Origin: Sulfurimonas sediminis
GTDB taxonomy: Bacteria > Campylobacterota > Campylobacteria > Campylobacterales > Sulfurimonadaceae
DNA length: 64,000 bases
Direction of reading: 5' to 3'
NCBI RefSeq assembly: GCF_014905115.1
Contig: NZ_CP041235.1
Location: 806,001 to 870,000 of the forward strand
The notes under the pieces were generated by a model. That model was not told where the DNA came from and searched no databases. It saw only the letters and a list, made by a program, of their open reading frames with translations. Below, in pieces: positions 1 through 8,473 of this stretch. The position numbers and the translations under genes are program-made. Position 1 is the first letter of the stretch; each line of letters starts with the position of its first letter.

Positions 1-223
1 TAATGTCGGAGTAAATGTCGGAGTAAATGTCGGAGTAAATGTCGGAGTAAATGATATCTATGAATTCATAGCTAAAAATCAACCTATCAAAGCAAATGTA
101 ATATCTTCAAACTTTCCAAAAGTTACACAAAGAACTATAGAGAGATACATAAAACAACTCAAAGACGAGGATAAAATAGAGTTTATAGGTGCACCAAAAA
201 CCGGAGGGTATATAGTAAAATGA
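1..223 (+). CDS. C-terminal end of a winged-helix protein (Fic or AlbA_2/ATP-binding type), 5' truncated
   Basis: Frame 2 is open from the window edge to the TGA at 221-223 and gives 73 residues. It starts with NVGV repeats and then reads as a winged helix-turn-helix ([20 protein letters not shown], then [11 protein letters not shown]). Such tails close Fic-family proteins and AlbA_2/ATP-binding transcriptional regulators; the catalytic part lies outside the window, so I cannot choose between them. The stop overlaps the next start as ATGA, the same junction style as the other non-sugar genes in this locus. A DNA-binding role for the tail is inferred from the family. Confidence 0.6.
   Translation, partial: NVGVNVGVNVGVNVGVNDIYEFIAKNQPIKANVISSNFPKVTQRTIERYIKQLKDEDKIEFIGAPKTGGYIVK
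2..52 (+). repeat. 12-bp tandem repeat (AATGTCGGAGTA)x4 plus AAT
   Basis: Four perfect copies of AATGTCGGAGTA are followed by AAT and may continue left of the window. They encode NVGV in the truncated winged-helix protein. The unit is a multiple of three, so copy-number change alters linker length without shifting frame. Confidence 0.9.
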
Positions 224-510
224 TAGATAGTTCAACATTAGTAAAATCTAAAAAGATTTTGGTGACAGGAACAGCCGGCTTTACAGGCTTTCACTTAGCT
301 AAAAAACTACTCGAGCGTGGTGATGAAGTAGTGGGAATTGACAATATAAATGACTACTACGATGTAAATCTTAAACATGCAAGACTAAAAGAACTTGGCA
401 TGGAAGGAACCGATGCTCTGTCTTCGGCTGACAACGCAGAAGCAGGTAATGTAGAAGAAAAACTATGTATGATTGACATAGAAAATATAATGGAGCTACT
501 CAATGAATGA
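220..510 (+). pseudogene. N-terminal fragment of a UDP-glucuronate 4-epimerase-like SDR, copy 1
   Basis: The 96-residue product begins like a UDP-sugar epimerase: Rossmann motif [20 protein letters not shown] at about residues 17-36, then [17 protein letters not shown]. After about residue 80 the family match stops and the tail ([13 protein letters not shown]) is unrelated. Full-length enzymes have about 330-350 residues, so catalytic Ser/Tyr/Lys and the sugar-binding half are missing. The start overlaps the upstream stop (ATGA) and the end overlaps the start of the ORF6N gene at 503. It is a remnant, related but not identical to the copy at 1379. Confidence 0.7.
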
Positions 511-1340
511 ACTCATAATAGATAATCAAACCATACAAAATAAAATCTATACGATTAGAGATACTCAGGTGATGGTAGATAGTAATTTGGCAGAACTGTA
601 TGGGGTTCAAACAAAAAGAATTAATGAAGCTGTTAAAAATAATCTTGATAAATTTCAGGAGGATTTCTTTTTTCAACTAAATGATGAAGAGTTTAGTATT
701 TTGCGGTCGAAAGTTTCGACCACAAAATTTGCTAAAACAAGAATAAATCCTAAAGTTTTTACAGAGCAAGGTGTTTATATGCTAGCAACTATACTAAAAA
801 GTAAAACTGCTTCACAAACAACTGTCTTTATTATCAGAACATTTGCGAATATGCGAAAGTTTTTACTATCAAACGCCAGTATATTTCAAAGACTAGATAC
901 ACTAGAAACTAAGCAGATACAAACTAAGCTAGAATCAGATGAAAAGTTCAAAAAACTATTTGACGCCATAGAAGAAAAAGGAACACCTCAAAAACAGTAT
1001 ATCTTCTATGATGGTCAGATATTTGATGCCTATCTTTTCGTAAGCGATATTATAAAAAGTGCCAAAACTTCTATAAAACTGATAGATAACTTTATAGATG
1101 AGAGTACATTAGTATTGTTTACTAAAAGTGATGCAAATATAAAGACAACTATTTACACTAAAACCATCTCTAAACAGTTACAATTGGACTTAAAGAGGTA
1201 TAATTCTCAATACCAACCTATAGAGATAAAAAAATTTGACTTATCACTTTGGGGCTAGTTTAAAAGACTTAGGCAAAAAATGGTTTGCAGTTTCTAAGAT
1301 GGATATAAACTCATTTGAAATGATGGAGAGGTTAAAATAA
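503..1340 (+). pseudogene. ORF6N domain + PLD-like protein, C-terminus frameshifted (copy 1)
   Basis: The open part (503-1258, 251 aa) carries an N-terminal ORF6N/KilA-N-like DNA-binding domain (about residues 10-115: VMVDSNLAELYGVQTKRINE, FTEQGVYMLATIL). A linker follows and then the start of a phospholipase D-like domain (FYDGQIFDAYLFVSDIIKSA). Compared with the copy at 5595, about 40 nt coding for the HxRx4D catalytic motif are missing. The deletion ends share TATCAC, consistent with slippage between short repeats, and it creates the stop at 1256-1258. The former C-terminus (ASLKDLGKKW, then MERLK) is still readable in another frame to TAA 1338-1340. Any nuclease activity should be lost. 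Confidence 0.75.
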
Positions 1341-1378
1341 TATGATAAGATCTAAAGCTCAATGCAGGGAGGCACTAA

Positions 1379-1702
1379 ATGCCGAGTCGTAAAATACTAG
1401 TAACAGGAACAGCAGGATTTATAGGCTACCACTTAGCAAAAAAATTACTTGAGCGTGGTGATGAGGTAGTAGGACTTGATAATATCAATGACTACTATGA
1501 TGCAAATCTTAAACATGTACGATTAAGTGAATTAGGCATAAACGGAACCGATGCTTTAGCTTCGGCCAACAACGCAGAAGCAAATATAAAAGAGAAATCA
1601 ATATATTCAACAAAATACAAAAATCATAAATACGTAAAACTTTTTGAATTAGAAAAGTTTAATGTTGTGATGTATAAAAATTCGTATGGAGAGAATAAGT
1701 GA
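1379..1702 (+). pseudogene. N-terminal fragment of a UDP-glucuronate 4-epimerase-like SDR, copy 2
   Basis: A good ribosome site (GGGAGG, 1366-1371) precedes ATG 1379. The first 80 residues ([37 protein letters not shown]) match a UDP-sugar epimerase and closely resemble the fragment at 220. After KNHKYVKL the sequence jumps to EKFNVV, then a foreign tail, so an internal deletion and truncation removed most of the enzyme. Its stop overlaps the GTG start of legB (GTGA). It may persist only as a translated lead-in to legB. An intact homologue could lie elsewhere in the genome. Confidence 0.7.
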
Positions 1703-2886
1703 GTATATTAAATTTAATAGGTAGAAAAAAAGAACTCTTCAAAGATGATATAAAAAAATATAATCATGAATTGAAAAATATTATTTCTACATCAACTTTT
1801 CTAGTTATTGGCGGAGCTGGTTCTATCGGTCAAGCAGTTACCAAAGAGATATTTAAAAGAAATCCTAGAAAACTTCATGTGGTTGATATATCTGAAAACA
1901 ATATGGTGGAATTGGTGCGAGATATTCGTAGCTCTTTTGGATATATTGATGGAGAGTTTGCTACTTTTGCATTAGATATTGGCTCTTTGGAGTATGATGC
2001 TTTTATAAAAGCCGATGGAGAATATGATTATGTGCTTAATCTCTCAGCACTAAAACATGTTCGTAGCGAAAAAGATCCTTTTACACTTATGCGTATGATA
2101 GAGACCAATATTTTCAATACTGATAAAACCATTAAACAAGCTATTGAAAATGGGACTAAAAAATATTTTTGTGTCTCTACAGACAAGGCAGCAAATCCTG
2201 TGAATATGATGGGGGCAAGTAAGCGGATTATGGAGATGTTTGTGCATCGAAATTCGCTTGATATTAATGTCTCCATGGCTCGTTTTGCCAATGTTGCTTT
2301 TAGTGATGGCTCACTGCTTCATGGGTTTAATCAGCGTTTGGAAAAACAACAACCAATAGTAGCACCAAATGATATTAAACGCTATTTTGTAACGCCACAA
2401 GAGAGTGGTGAGCTGTGTCTTATGTCTTGTATATTTGGTGAAAATCGTGATATATTTTTTCCAAAGTTGAGTGAAGAGTTGCACCTTATCTCGTTTGCAG
2501 ATATTGCAGTGAAATACTTAAAAGAGAAAGGGTATGAACCTTACTTATGTAAAGATGAAGATGAAGCAAGAGAGTTGGCTAAAACATTGCCACAAGAGGG
2601 AAAATACCCATGCCTATTTACTGCTAGTGACACCACGGGAGAGAAAGATTTTGAAGAGTTTTTTACCGATAAAGAGCTTCTTGATATGGATCGTTTTCAA
2701 AGCCTTGGAGTCATTAAAAATGAAGTTAATTTTAATGAAGAACTTTTAAATGCTTTTGAAGATACAATAGACGCAATGAAAAAAAATCTCTCTTGGAATA
2801 AAGAGGAGATAGTCAAAGAGTTTTTCAAACTTATACCTGGCTTCGGTCACAAAGAGACAGGTAAATACTTAGATGGGAAGATGTAG
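1699..2886 (+). CDS. legB: UDP-GlcNAc 4,6-dehydratase family protein, first step of legionaminic-type sugar synthesis (LegB role)
   Basis: A 395-residue extended SDR. The NAD-binding motif GGAGSIG is at about residues 38-44, and [16 protein letters not shown] has the Met-x3-Lys active site typical of the sugar-nucleotide 4,6-dehydratase branch. The 110-residue tail after the SDR core is longer than in FlaA1-type enzymes. GTG 1699 is chosen because GGAGAG lies 6 nt upstream and it overlaps the previous stop. It heads the string legB-legC-legH-legI, so it probably makes the 4-keto-6-deoxy sugar used by the aminotransferase next door. Whether the substrate is UDP- or GDP-linked cannot be read from sequence. 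Confidence 0.8.
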   Translation: MSILNLIGRKKELFKDDIKKYNHELKNIISTSTFLVIGGAGSIGQAVTKEIFKRNPRKLHVVDISENNMVELVRDIRSSFGYIDGEFATFALDIGSLEYDAFIKADGEYDYVLNLSALKHVRSEKDPFTLMRMIETNIFNTDKTIKQAIENGTKKYFCVSTDKAANPVNMMGASKRIMEMFVHRNSLDINVSMARFANVAFSDGSLLHGFNQRLEKQQPIVAPNDIKRYFVTPQESGELCLMSCIFGENRDIFFPKLSEELHLISFADIAVKYLKEKGYEPYLCKDEDEARELAKTLPQEGKYPCLFTASDTTGEKDFEEFFTDKELLDMDRFQSLGVIKNEVNFNEELLNAFEDTIDAMKKNLSWNKEEIVKEFFKLIPGFGHKETGKYLDGKM

Positions 2887-2888
2887 AG

Positions 2889-4031
2889 ATGTATCAAAAT
2901 GTAGTTGATTTCATACAGGAACTCTACCAGACAAAAGAGTTCTTGCCACTCCATGAGCCACAATTTTTTGGAAATGAGAAAAAATATGTCAACGATACTA
3001 TCGATAGCACCTTTGTATCAAGTGTCGGTAAATATGTGGATCAGTTCGAGCAGATGTTGGCTGAGTTTGCTGGTACCAAATATGCAGTCGCAACATCAAA
3101 TGGAACATCTGCTTTACATGTGGGGTTAAGACTGGTAGGAGTGGATGAAAATAGTGAGGTGCTAACTCAGCCACTTACATTTATAGCAACTTGCAATGCT
3201 ATTAGTTACTGCAATGCAAAACCTATTTTTATAGATGTAGATAAAGATACATTGGGACTATCACCATCTAAATTGGAAGCTTTTTTGCAAGAAAATAGTT
3301 TCATAAATGATAATGGCGAGTGTGTCAATAAAATGACAAATAAAATCATAAAAGCCTGTGTTCCTATGCATACTTTTGGGCATCCTTGCAAGATAGACGA
3401 AATTGTGGATATATGTGATCGTCATAACATTTGTGTCGTTGAAGATGCAGCAGAGTCTTTAGGTAGTTATTATAAAGGTAAACATACAGGCTCGTTTGGC
3501 AAAGTGGGAGTGTTTAGTTTCAATGGTAACAAAATCATCACAACTGGTGGTGGTGGAATGATAGTGACTGATAATGAAGCATTGGCAAAAAGAGCGAAGC
3601 ACATCACAACTACCGCAAAAGTTCCTCACCCTTATGAATATATCCATGATGAGATAGGATACAATTATAGACTTACCAATTTAAATGCAGCACTTGGTGT
3701 TGCACAGATGGAAAATATAGATATATTCATACAAAAACAAAGAGAGTTGGCACAAAAATACAAAACTTTTTTTGAAAAAACAGATATACAGTTTATCACA
3801 GAACCAAAATATGCCAAATCAAATTATTGGCTCAATGCAGTTTTATTAAAAAACAGAAAAGAGAGAGATAGATTTTTAAAATATACAAATGATAGTGGTA
3901 TCATGACCAGAAGTATTTGGAGGCTTATGAATAAGCTTGAAATGTTTAAAGATGCACAAAGTGGAGACCTTTCAAATGCTGAGTGGTTGGAAGATAGAGT
4001 TGTGAATATCTCTAGTTCGGTGGTTTTATAA
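2889..4031 (+). CDS. legC: LegC-family PLP-dependent sugar aminotransferase
   Basis: A 380-residue DegT/DnrJ/EryC1-family aminotransferase. VVEDAAESLGSYYKGKHTGS followed by FSFNGNKIITTGGGG places the PLP Schiff-base lysine at about residue 215. The enzyme should transfer an amino group from glutamate to C4 of the 4-keto-6-deoxy-HexNAc made by LegB. It begins 2 nt after the legB stop and its last base is the first base of legH, which indicates a tightly coupled operon. The N-terminal extension (FIQELYQTKEFLPLHEPQF) is characteristic of LegC-type enzymes. Confidence 0.88.
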   Translation: MYQNVVDFIQELYQTKEFLPLHEPQFFGNEKKYVNDTIDSTFVSSVGKYVDQFEQMLAEFAGTKYAVATSNGTSALHVGLRLVGVDENSEVLTQPLTFIATCNAISYCNAKPIFIDVDKDTLGLSPSKLEAFLQENSFINDNGECVNKMTNKIIKACVPMHTFGHPCKIDEIVDICDRHNICVVEDAAESLGSYYKGKHTGSFGKVGVFSFNGNKIITTGGGGMIVTDNEALAKRAKHITTTAKVPHPYEYIHDEIGYNYRLTNLNAALGVAQMENIDIFIQKQRELAQKYKTFFEKTDIQFITEPKYAKSNYWLNAVLLKNRKERDRFLKYTNDSGIMTRSIWRLMNKLEMFKDAQSGDLSNAEWLEDRVVNISSSVVL

Positions 4032-4603
4032 TGAAAGAGATTCTTCTTATCGGTGGTGGTGGACACTGCAAATCGGTGATAGATGTGATTGAGCAGGAGA
4101 AAAAATATAAAATTGCAGGTATTATAGATAATGAGAAGCAGGTTGGAGATAAAATCCTTGGATACCCTGTCATAGGTTGCGATGATGATTTAGAAGAGTT
4201 ATATAAAGCCTATAAAATTGCTTTTATTACTGTAGGGCAAATCAAATCACCGAATATCAGAATAAGACTTTTCAAAATATTAAAAGAGATAGGCTATACA
4301 CTGCCTACTATTATTTCACCATTATCTTATGTTTCAAGATATGCATCAGTAGGCGAAGGAACAATCATAATGCACCATGCTCTGATAAATGCAAGTGTTA
4401 AAATAGGACAAAATTGTATTATAAACACCAAAGCCTTGGTCGAACACGATGCAGTGATAGAAAACAACTGTCATATAAGCACAGGTGCCGTCGTCAATGG
4501 TGGAACTATCGTAAAAGAAAATAGCTTCTATGGAAGCAATGCCACTTCTAAAGAGTATATCGAAGTTAGTGGCTTTATAAAAGCAGGGAGTATTGTAAAA
4601 TGA
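4031..4603 (+). CDS. legH: NeuD/LegH-type sugar O/N-acyltransferase
   Basis: The 190-residue protein has an N-terminal Rossmann-like PglD/NeuD domain (LLIGGGGHCKSVIDVI) and a C-terminal left-handed beta-helix of hexapeptide repeats (about residues 95-185: INASVKIGQNCIINTKALVE, HISTGAVVNGG). His137 in VEHDAVIE is in the place of the catalytic His of PglD-type enzymes. Position between legC and legI predicts acetylation of the C4 amine to give the 2,4-diacetamido-trideoxyhexose. The stop overlaps the legI start (ATGA). Confidence 0.8.
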   Translation: MKEILLIGGGGHCKSVIDVIEQEKKYKIAGIIDNEKQVGDKILGYPVIGCDDDLEELYKAYKIAFITVGQIKSPNIRIRLFKILKEIGYTLPTIISPLSYVSRYASVGEGTIIMHHALINASVKIGQNCIINTKALVEHDAVIENNCHISTGAVVNGGTIVKENSFYGSNATSKEYIEVSGFIKAGSIVK

Positions 4604-5598
4604 GTGTTTTTATTATCGCAGAAGCAGGAGTGAATCATAATGGCTCATTAGAACTTGCCAAAAAGTTAATAGATGTAGCTAGTGAAGCTGGAGCTGATGC
4701 TGTAAAGTTTCAGACATTTAAAGCAGAGACTTTAGTCTCTAAAAATGCACAAAAAGCCGACTATCAAAAAGAGAATCTAAATGATGGAAATGATAGCCAG
4801 TTTGATATGCTCAAAAAGCTTGAACTCGATGTTGAAACACATAATATTCTTATAGAGTATTGCAATAGTAAGAATATTATGTTTCTATCAACCCCTTTTG
4901 ATTTGGATAGTATTGACTTATTAGATGATTTAAAATTGCCTATTTTTAAGATACCTAGTGGTGAGATAACAAATTTACCATATTTGCGAAAAATAGGGGC
5001 TTTAAAAAAGAGAGTAATCCTATCAACAGGTATGGCAGACATAGGAGAGATAGAAGATGCTTTGGATGTTTTAACACAAGCAGGTACACCCAAAAAGAAC
5101 ATTACAGTATTACATGCAAATACAATGTACCCCACACCTATGGAAGATGTAAATTTAAGAGCTATGGTAACTATAGGTAAAGCTTTTGATGTGGCTTATG
5201 GATATAGTGACCACACTTTGGGGATAGAGGTGCCAATAGCAGCAGTAGCTATGGGAGCAACTGTCATAGAAAAGCATTTTACTTTAGACAAAACAATGGA
5301 AGGACCAGATCATAAAGCAAGTTTAGAACCACATGAGCTTAAAGCTATGGTTGAGGCTATAAGAAATATTGAGTTAGCATTAGGTAGTAGTATAAAAAAA
5401 CCAAGTAAGAGTGAAAAACCAAATATGGAAGTAGCTAGAAAGTCCATCGTGGCATCAGAACCGATTAAAAAAGGTGAGGTTTTGACTGAAGATAAATTAG
5501 CCATAAAAAGACCAGGCAATGGAATCAGTCCTATGCGATGGGATGAAATAGTTGGTTCTATTGCACAAAAAGATTATGAAGTTGATGAGTTGATATGA
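4600..5598 (+). CDS. legI: N,N'-diacetyllegionaminic acid synthase (NeuB family)
   Basis: A 332-residue NeuB-family synthase. An N-terminal TIM barrel (IAEAGVNHNGSLELAKKLID at the start, VKFQTFKAE, FKIPSGEITNLPYLRKIG) is followed by a C-terminal SAF/antifreeze-like domain (RKSIVASEPIKKGEVLTEDK, KRPGNGISPM). It should condense the 2,4-diacetamido-trideoxy sugar with phosphoenolpyruvate. Its natural partner legG is displaced 1.7 kb downstream by the inserted ORF6N and KilA-N genes. A degenerate second copy of its last codons lies at 6455-6492. Confidence 0.9.
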   Translation: MSVFIIAEAGVNHNGSLELAKKLIDVASEAGADAVKFQTFKAETLVSKNAQKADYQKENLNDGNDSQFDMLKKLELDVETHNILIEYCNSKNIMFLSTPFDLDSIDLLDDLKLPIFKIPSGEITNLPYLRKIGALKKRVILSTGMADIGEIEDALDVLTQAGTPKKNITVLHANTMYPTPMEDVNLRAMVTIGKAFDVAYGYSDHTLGIEVPIAAVAMGATVIEKHFTLDKTMEGPDHKASLEPHELKAMVEAIRNIELALGSSIKKPSKSEKPNMEVARKSIVASEPIKKGEVLTEDKLAIKRPGNGISPMRWDEIVGSIAQKDYEVDELI

Positions 5599-6383
5599 AT
5601 GAATTAACGATTGTAGATAATATAGATATTCAAGATAAAATATTTACTATTCGTGGTGTACAAGTTATACTTGATAGAGATTTAGCCGCTTTATATCAAG
5701 TAGAGACAAAAGTTTTTAATCAAGCCGTAAAAAGAAATATAGAAAGATTTCCTGAAAAATTTAGGTTTCAATTAACAAAAGAAGAATTACAAAACTTAAG
5801 GTCACAAAATGTGACCTTTAAAGAAAACTTAATTACTAAGTACCTACCTTATGCTTTTACTGAATTTGGTGTATCTATGCTGAGTGCTGTGCTAAAAAGT
5901 GATATTGCTATAGAGATAAGCATTAAAATAATTGAATCTTTTGTAAATATGAGAAAAGTTATGAGTTCAAATACTCTTATGTATCAAAGGCTTGAACGAA
6001 TAGAAAATAGACTATCTGTTCATGATGAAAAGTTTGAGAAAATTTTTAAAGCTATAGAGGATAAATCCATAAAGCCAAAACAGGGTATATTTTATGATGG
6101 ACAAATATTTGATGCATATTTGTTTGTGTCCGATTTGATTAAAAGTGCGAAGAAATCTATATTTTTAATTGATAATTACATAGATGCAACAATTTTAACA
6201 CTATTTAGCAAAAATCAAAAAATAGAAATAAAAAAATTTGATCAATCACATGATAGATTTTTAATAATTGATGAAAAAGAAGTTTATCATATAGGAGCTA
6301 GTTTAAAAGATTTGGGTAAAAAATGGTTTGCCTTTTCGAAGATGGATATAAATTCTTTTGAAATTATAGGAAAGTTAAAATGA
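5595..6383 (+). CDS. ORF6N domain + PLD-like (HKD) putative nuclease, inserted between legI and legG
   Basis: A 262-residue protein with an ORF6N DNA-binding domain (about residues 12-115: VQVILDRDLAALYQVETKVF, FTEFGVSMLSAVL) and a PLD-like domain (FYDGQIFDAYLFVSDLIKSA). The catalytic-type motif HDRFLIID is followed by GASLKD, i.e. HxRx4D-x6-GAS, a variant of the HKD signature. Relative to the copy at 503 it lacks about 30 residues just before the motif, but stays in frame. Start and stop both use ATGA overlaps, with legI before it and a legG fragment after it. I infer a DNA-binding nuclease; its real target is unknown. Confidence 0.75.
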   Translation: MNELTIVDNIDIQDKIFTIRGVQVILDRDLAALYQVETKVFNQAVKRNIERFPEKFRFQLTKEELQNLRSQNVTFKENLITKYLPYAFTEFGVSMLSAVLKSDIAIEISIKIIESFVNMRKVMSSNTLMYQRLERIENRLSVHDEKFEKIFKAIEDKSIKPKQGIFYDGQIFDAYLFVSDLIKSAKKSIFLIDNYIDATILTLFSKNQKIEIKKFDQSHDRFLIIDEKEVYHIGASLKDLGKKWFAFSKMDINSFEIIGKLK

Positions 6384-6492
6384 GCAAAAGAAAAATATGT
6401 GTAGCAACAGGAACTAAAGCTGAGTATTGTATTGGCTTAAATATATTTATTTTGTTGCACAAAAAGATTATGAAGCAGATGAGTTGATATGA
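6380..6492 (+). pseudogene. Junction scar: degenerate legG start fused to degenerate legI end
   Basis: From ATG 6380 the sequence copies the first codons of legG (MSKRKICVATGTKAEY against MSKRKICVVTGTRAEY at 7298) with several substitutions and a small deletion, and stops matching near 6438. From 6455 it copies the last 12 codons of legI (AQKDYEADELI), ending in the TGA that overlaps the KilA-N start. The order legG-start then legI-end is the reverse of an operon. It therefore marks the join between two separate legI-insert-legG arrangements. Confidence 0.8.
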
Positions 6493-7301
6493 AAAATAAA
6501 ATAATAGTTCAAGATCAAGAAGTTTCTATAGTGCGAGATAATTATATATCACTTACAGATATTGCTAAAAGTAAAAACAAAGATGAGCCAAAAGATGTAG
6601 TAAAAAATTGGTTGAGAAATAAAAATACTATAGAATTTTTGGGACTTTGGGAGAGAATAAATAATAAAAATTTTAAAGGGGTCGAATTCGACTCCTTTAA
6701 AAATGAAGCAGGACTAAATAGTTTTACTCTTTCTCCGACGAAATGGGTAGATAAAACTGGTGCTATTGGTATATTTACAAAAACAGGCAGATACGGTGGC
6801 ACTTATGCTCATAAAGATATTGCATTTGAATTTGCTAGTTGGATTAGTGCAGAGTTTAAACTATTTCTTATAAAGGAGTTTCAAAGACTTAAAGAAGAAG
6901 AGATAGAAAAACAAAAGTTAGGCTGGGATATCAAAAGAACTTTGGTAAAAATGAATTATCATATTCATACAGATGCTATAAAAAACAATCTCATCCCTCC
7001 AAATATTGCTAAAAATAAAATACCTTTTATCTATGCTACAGAAGCAGACCTTTTAAATGTGGCACTGTTTGGACTTACTGCAAAACAATGGAGTGAAGCA
7101 AATCCACGATTAGAAGGCAATATGAGAGATTATGCAACATCTGAACAGTTAGTAGTTTTGGCAAATCTTGAAAACTTAAATGCTCAGATGATAAAGCAAA
7201 ATATCTCTTCTGAAGAAAGGCTTATAAAATTAAACGAAATAGCCATTGAACAACTACAACTACTTTTGAAATATACTGCTAAAACAGGAAAGCTAAAATG
7301 A
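6489..7301 (+). CDS. KilA-N domain protein, inserted before legG
   Basis: A 270-residue protein with an N-terminal KilA-N DNA-binding domain (about residues 12-130: YISLTDIAKSKNKDEPKDVV, FTKTGRYGGTYAHKDIAFEF, ASWISAEFKLFLIKEFQRL). An alpha-helical C-terminal region of no known activity follows. The start overlaps a duplicated legI end and the stop overlaps the true legG start, both as ATGA. The last codons (GKLK) and their DNA match those of the ORF6N gene at 6370-6383. KilA-N proteins occur in phages, but no other phage gene is nearby. Function is unknown; translation is likely coupled to legG. Confidence 0.8.
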   Translation: MKNKIIVQDQEVSIVRDNYISLTDIAKSKNKDEPKDVVKNWLRNKNTIEFLGLWERINNKNFKGVEFDSFKNEAGLNSFTLSPTKWVDKTGAIGIFTKTGRYGGTYAHKDIAFEFASWISAEFKLFLIKEFQRLKEEEIEKQKLGWDIKRTLVKMNYHIHTDAIKNNLIPPNIAKNKIPFIYATEADLLNVALFGLTAKQWSEANPRLEGNMRDYATSEQLVVLANLENLNAQMIKQNISSEERLIKLNEIAIEQLQLLLKYTAKTGKLK

Positions 7302-8473
7302 GTAAAAGAAAAATTTGTGTAGTAACAGGAACCAGAGCAGAGTATGGGCTTTTGTATTGGCTTATGAAAGAGATAGAATCAGACAAAGATTTAGAACTGC
7401 AACTCATAGTGACAGGAATGCACTTAAGTCCAGAGTTTGGATTAACCTACAAGACAATAGAGAAAGAGTTTAAAATAGACAAAAAAATAGAGATGCTTTT
7501 ATCTTCCGATACTGCTATTGGTATCTCCAAGTCTATGGGATTGGCTCAAATCTCTTTTGCTGAAGCTTATGAGGATTTGAGACCTGACATTTTAGTAGTT
7601 TTGGGTGATAGGTATGAGATATTTTCTGCTGTTAGTGCTGCTATGATAGCTCGTGTGCCTATGGCACATCTTCATGGTGGAGAGACAACAGAGGGTGCAT
7701 TTGATGAATCGATACGACACAGTATAACAAAGATGAGCCATTTGCATTTTACAGCAACTGATAAATATCGAAACAGAGTCATTCAGCTTGGAGAACATCC
7801 TGATAGAGTCTTTAATGTTGGAGGATTAGGGATTGACAATATCAAAAGACTAAAGCTTTTAAGTAAAGAAGAGTTTGAAAAATCGATTGATTTTAAATTA
7901 AGTAAAAGAAATATTATTGTTACTTTTCATCCTGTTACACTTGAAAACTCTACTGCTAAAGAGCAGTTTCAAAATCTACTAGATGCGATTGATGAGCTAG
8001 AAGATACTCACATCATCTTTACAAAAGCAAATGCTGATACTGATGGTCGCATTATAAACAGTATGATAGATGAATATGTGGCTAAAAACACTCATAAAGC
8101 AGTGGGTTTTACTTCACTAGGGCAACTTCGATATTTAAGTGCTTTACAGTATGTAGATGCGATGGTTGGTAACAGTTCAAGTGGTTTGGCAGAAGCACCA
8201 AGTTTTAAAATAGGAACTATAAATATTGGAGATAGACAAAGAGGAAGAATAATGGCTGATAGTGTGATTAGTTGCAACTCTTCCAAAGAGTCTATTTTAG
8301 AAGCTTTTAACTCTCTTTACTCAAGTGAATTCCAAAAACTTTTAAAAGATAGTGTTAATCCTTATGGAGATGGTGGAGCGAGTCAAAAAATAAAAGAAGT
8401 CATAAAATCTATACCATTAGAAAATATGTTAAAAAAATCATTTTATGATTTAAAGGAAGAGTGTTTTGAATAA
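7298..8473 (+). CDS. legG: NDP-sugar hydrolysing 2-epimerase (NeuC/LegG family)
   Basis: A 391-residue member of the UDP-GlcNAc 2-epimerase superfamily, NeuC/LegG branch. TGTRAEYGLLYWLMKEI is at the N-terminus, and VLGDRYEIFSAVSAAMIARV, HLHGGETTEGAFDESIRHS and VGNSSSGLAEAPSF form the nucleotide and active-site elements. It hydrolyses the nucleotide and inverts C2 to give the 2,4-diacetamido-6-deoxymannose substrate of LegI. ATG 7298 overlaps the KilA-N stop; the stop overlaps ptmE by 8 nt. Homologue of Campylobacter NeuC2/LegG. Confidence 0.9.
   Translation: MSKRKICVVTGTRAEYGLLYWLMKEIESDKDLELQLIVTGMHLSPEFGLTYKTIEKEFKIDKKIEMLLSSDTAIGISKSMGLAQISFAEAYEDLRPDILVVLGDRYEIFSAVSAAMIARVPMAHLHGGETTEGAFDESIRHSITKMSHLHFTATDKYRNRVIQLGEHPDRVFNVGGLGIDNIKRLKLLSKEEFEKSIDFKLSKRNIIVTFHPVTLENSTAKEQFQNLLDAIDELEDTHIIFTKANADTDGRIINSMIDEYVAKNTHKAVGFTSLGQLRYLSALQYVDAMVGNSSSGLAEAPSFKIGTINIGDRQRGRIMADSVISCNSSKESILEAFNSLYSSEFQKLLKDSVNPYGDGGASQKIKEVIKSIPLENMLKKSFYDLKEECFE

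Noticed and set aside
1-52. CRISPR-like repeats at the window start (and at 52576-52638)
   Set aside because: The repeats are contiguous, without spacers, and are translated in frame.
503-7301. Prophage remnant, because ORF6N and KilA-N domains are common in phages
   Set aside because: No capsid, tail, lysis, integrase or replication genes are present, and the genes sit singly inside a sugar operon with coupled starts.
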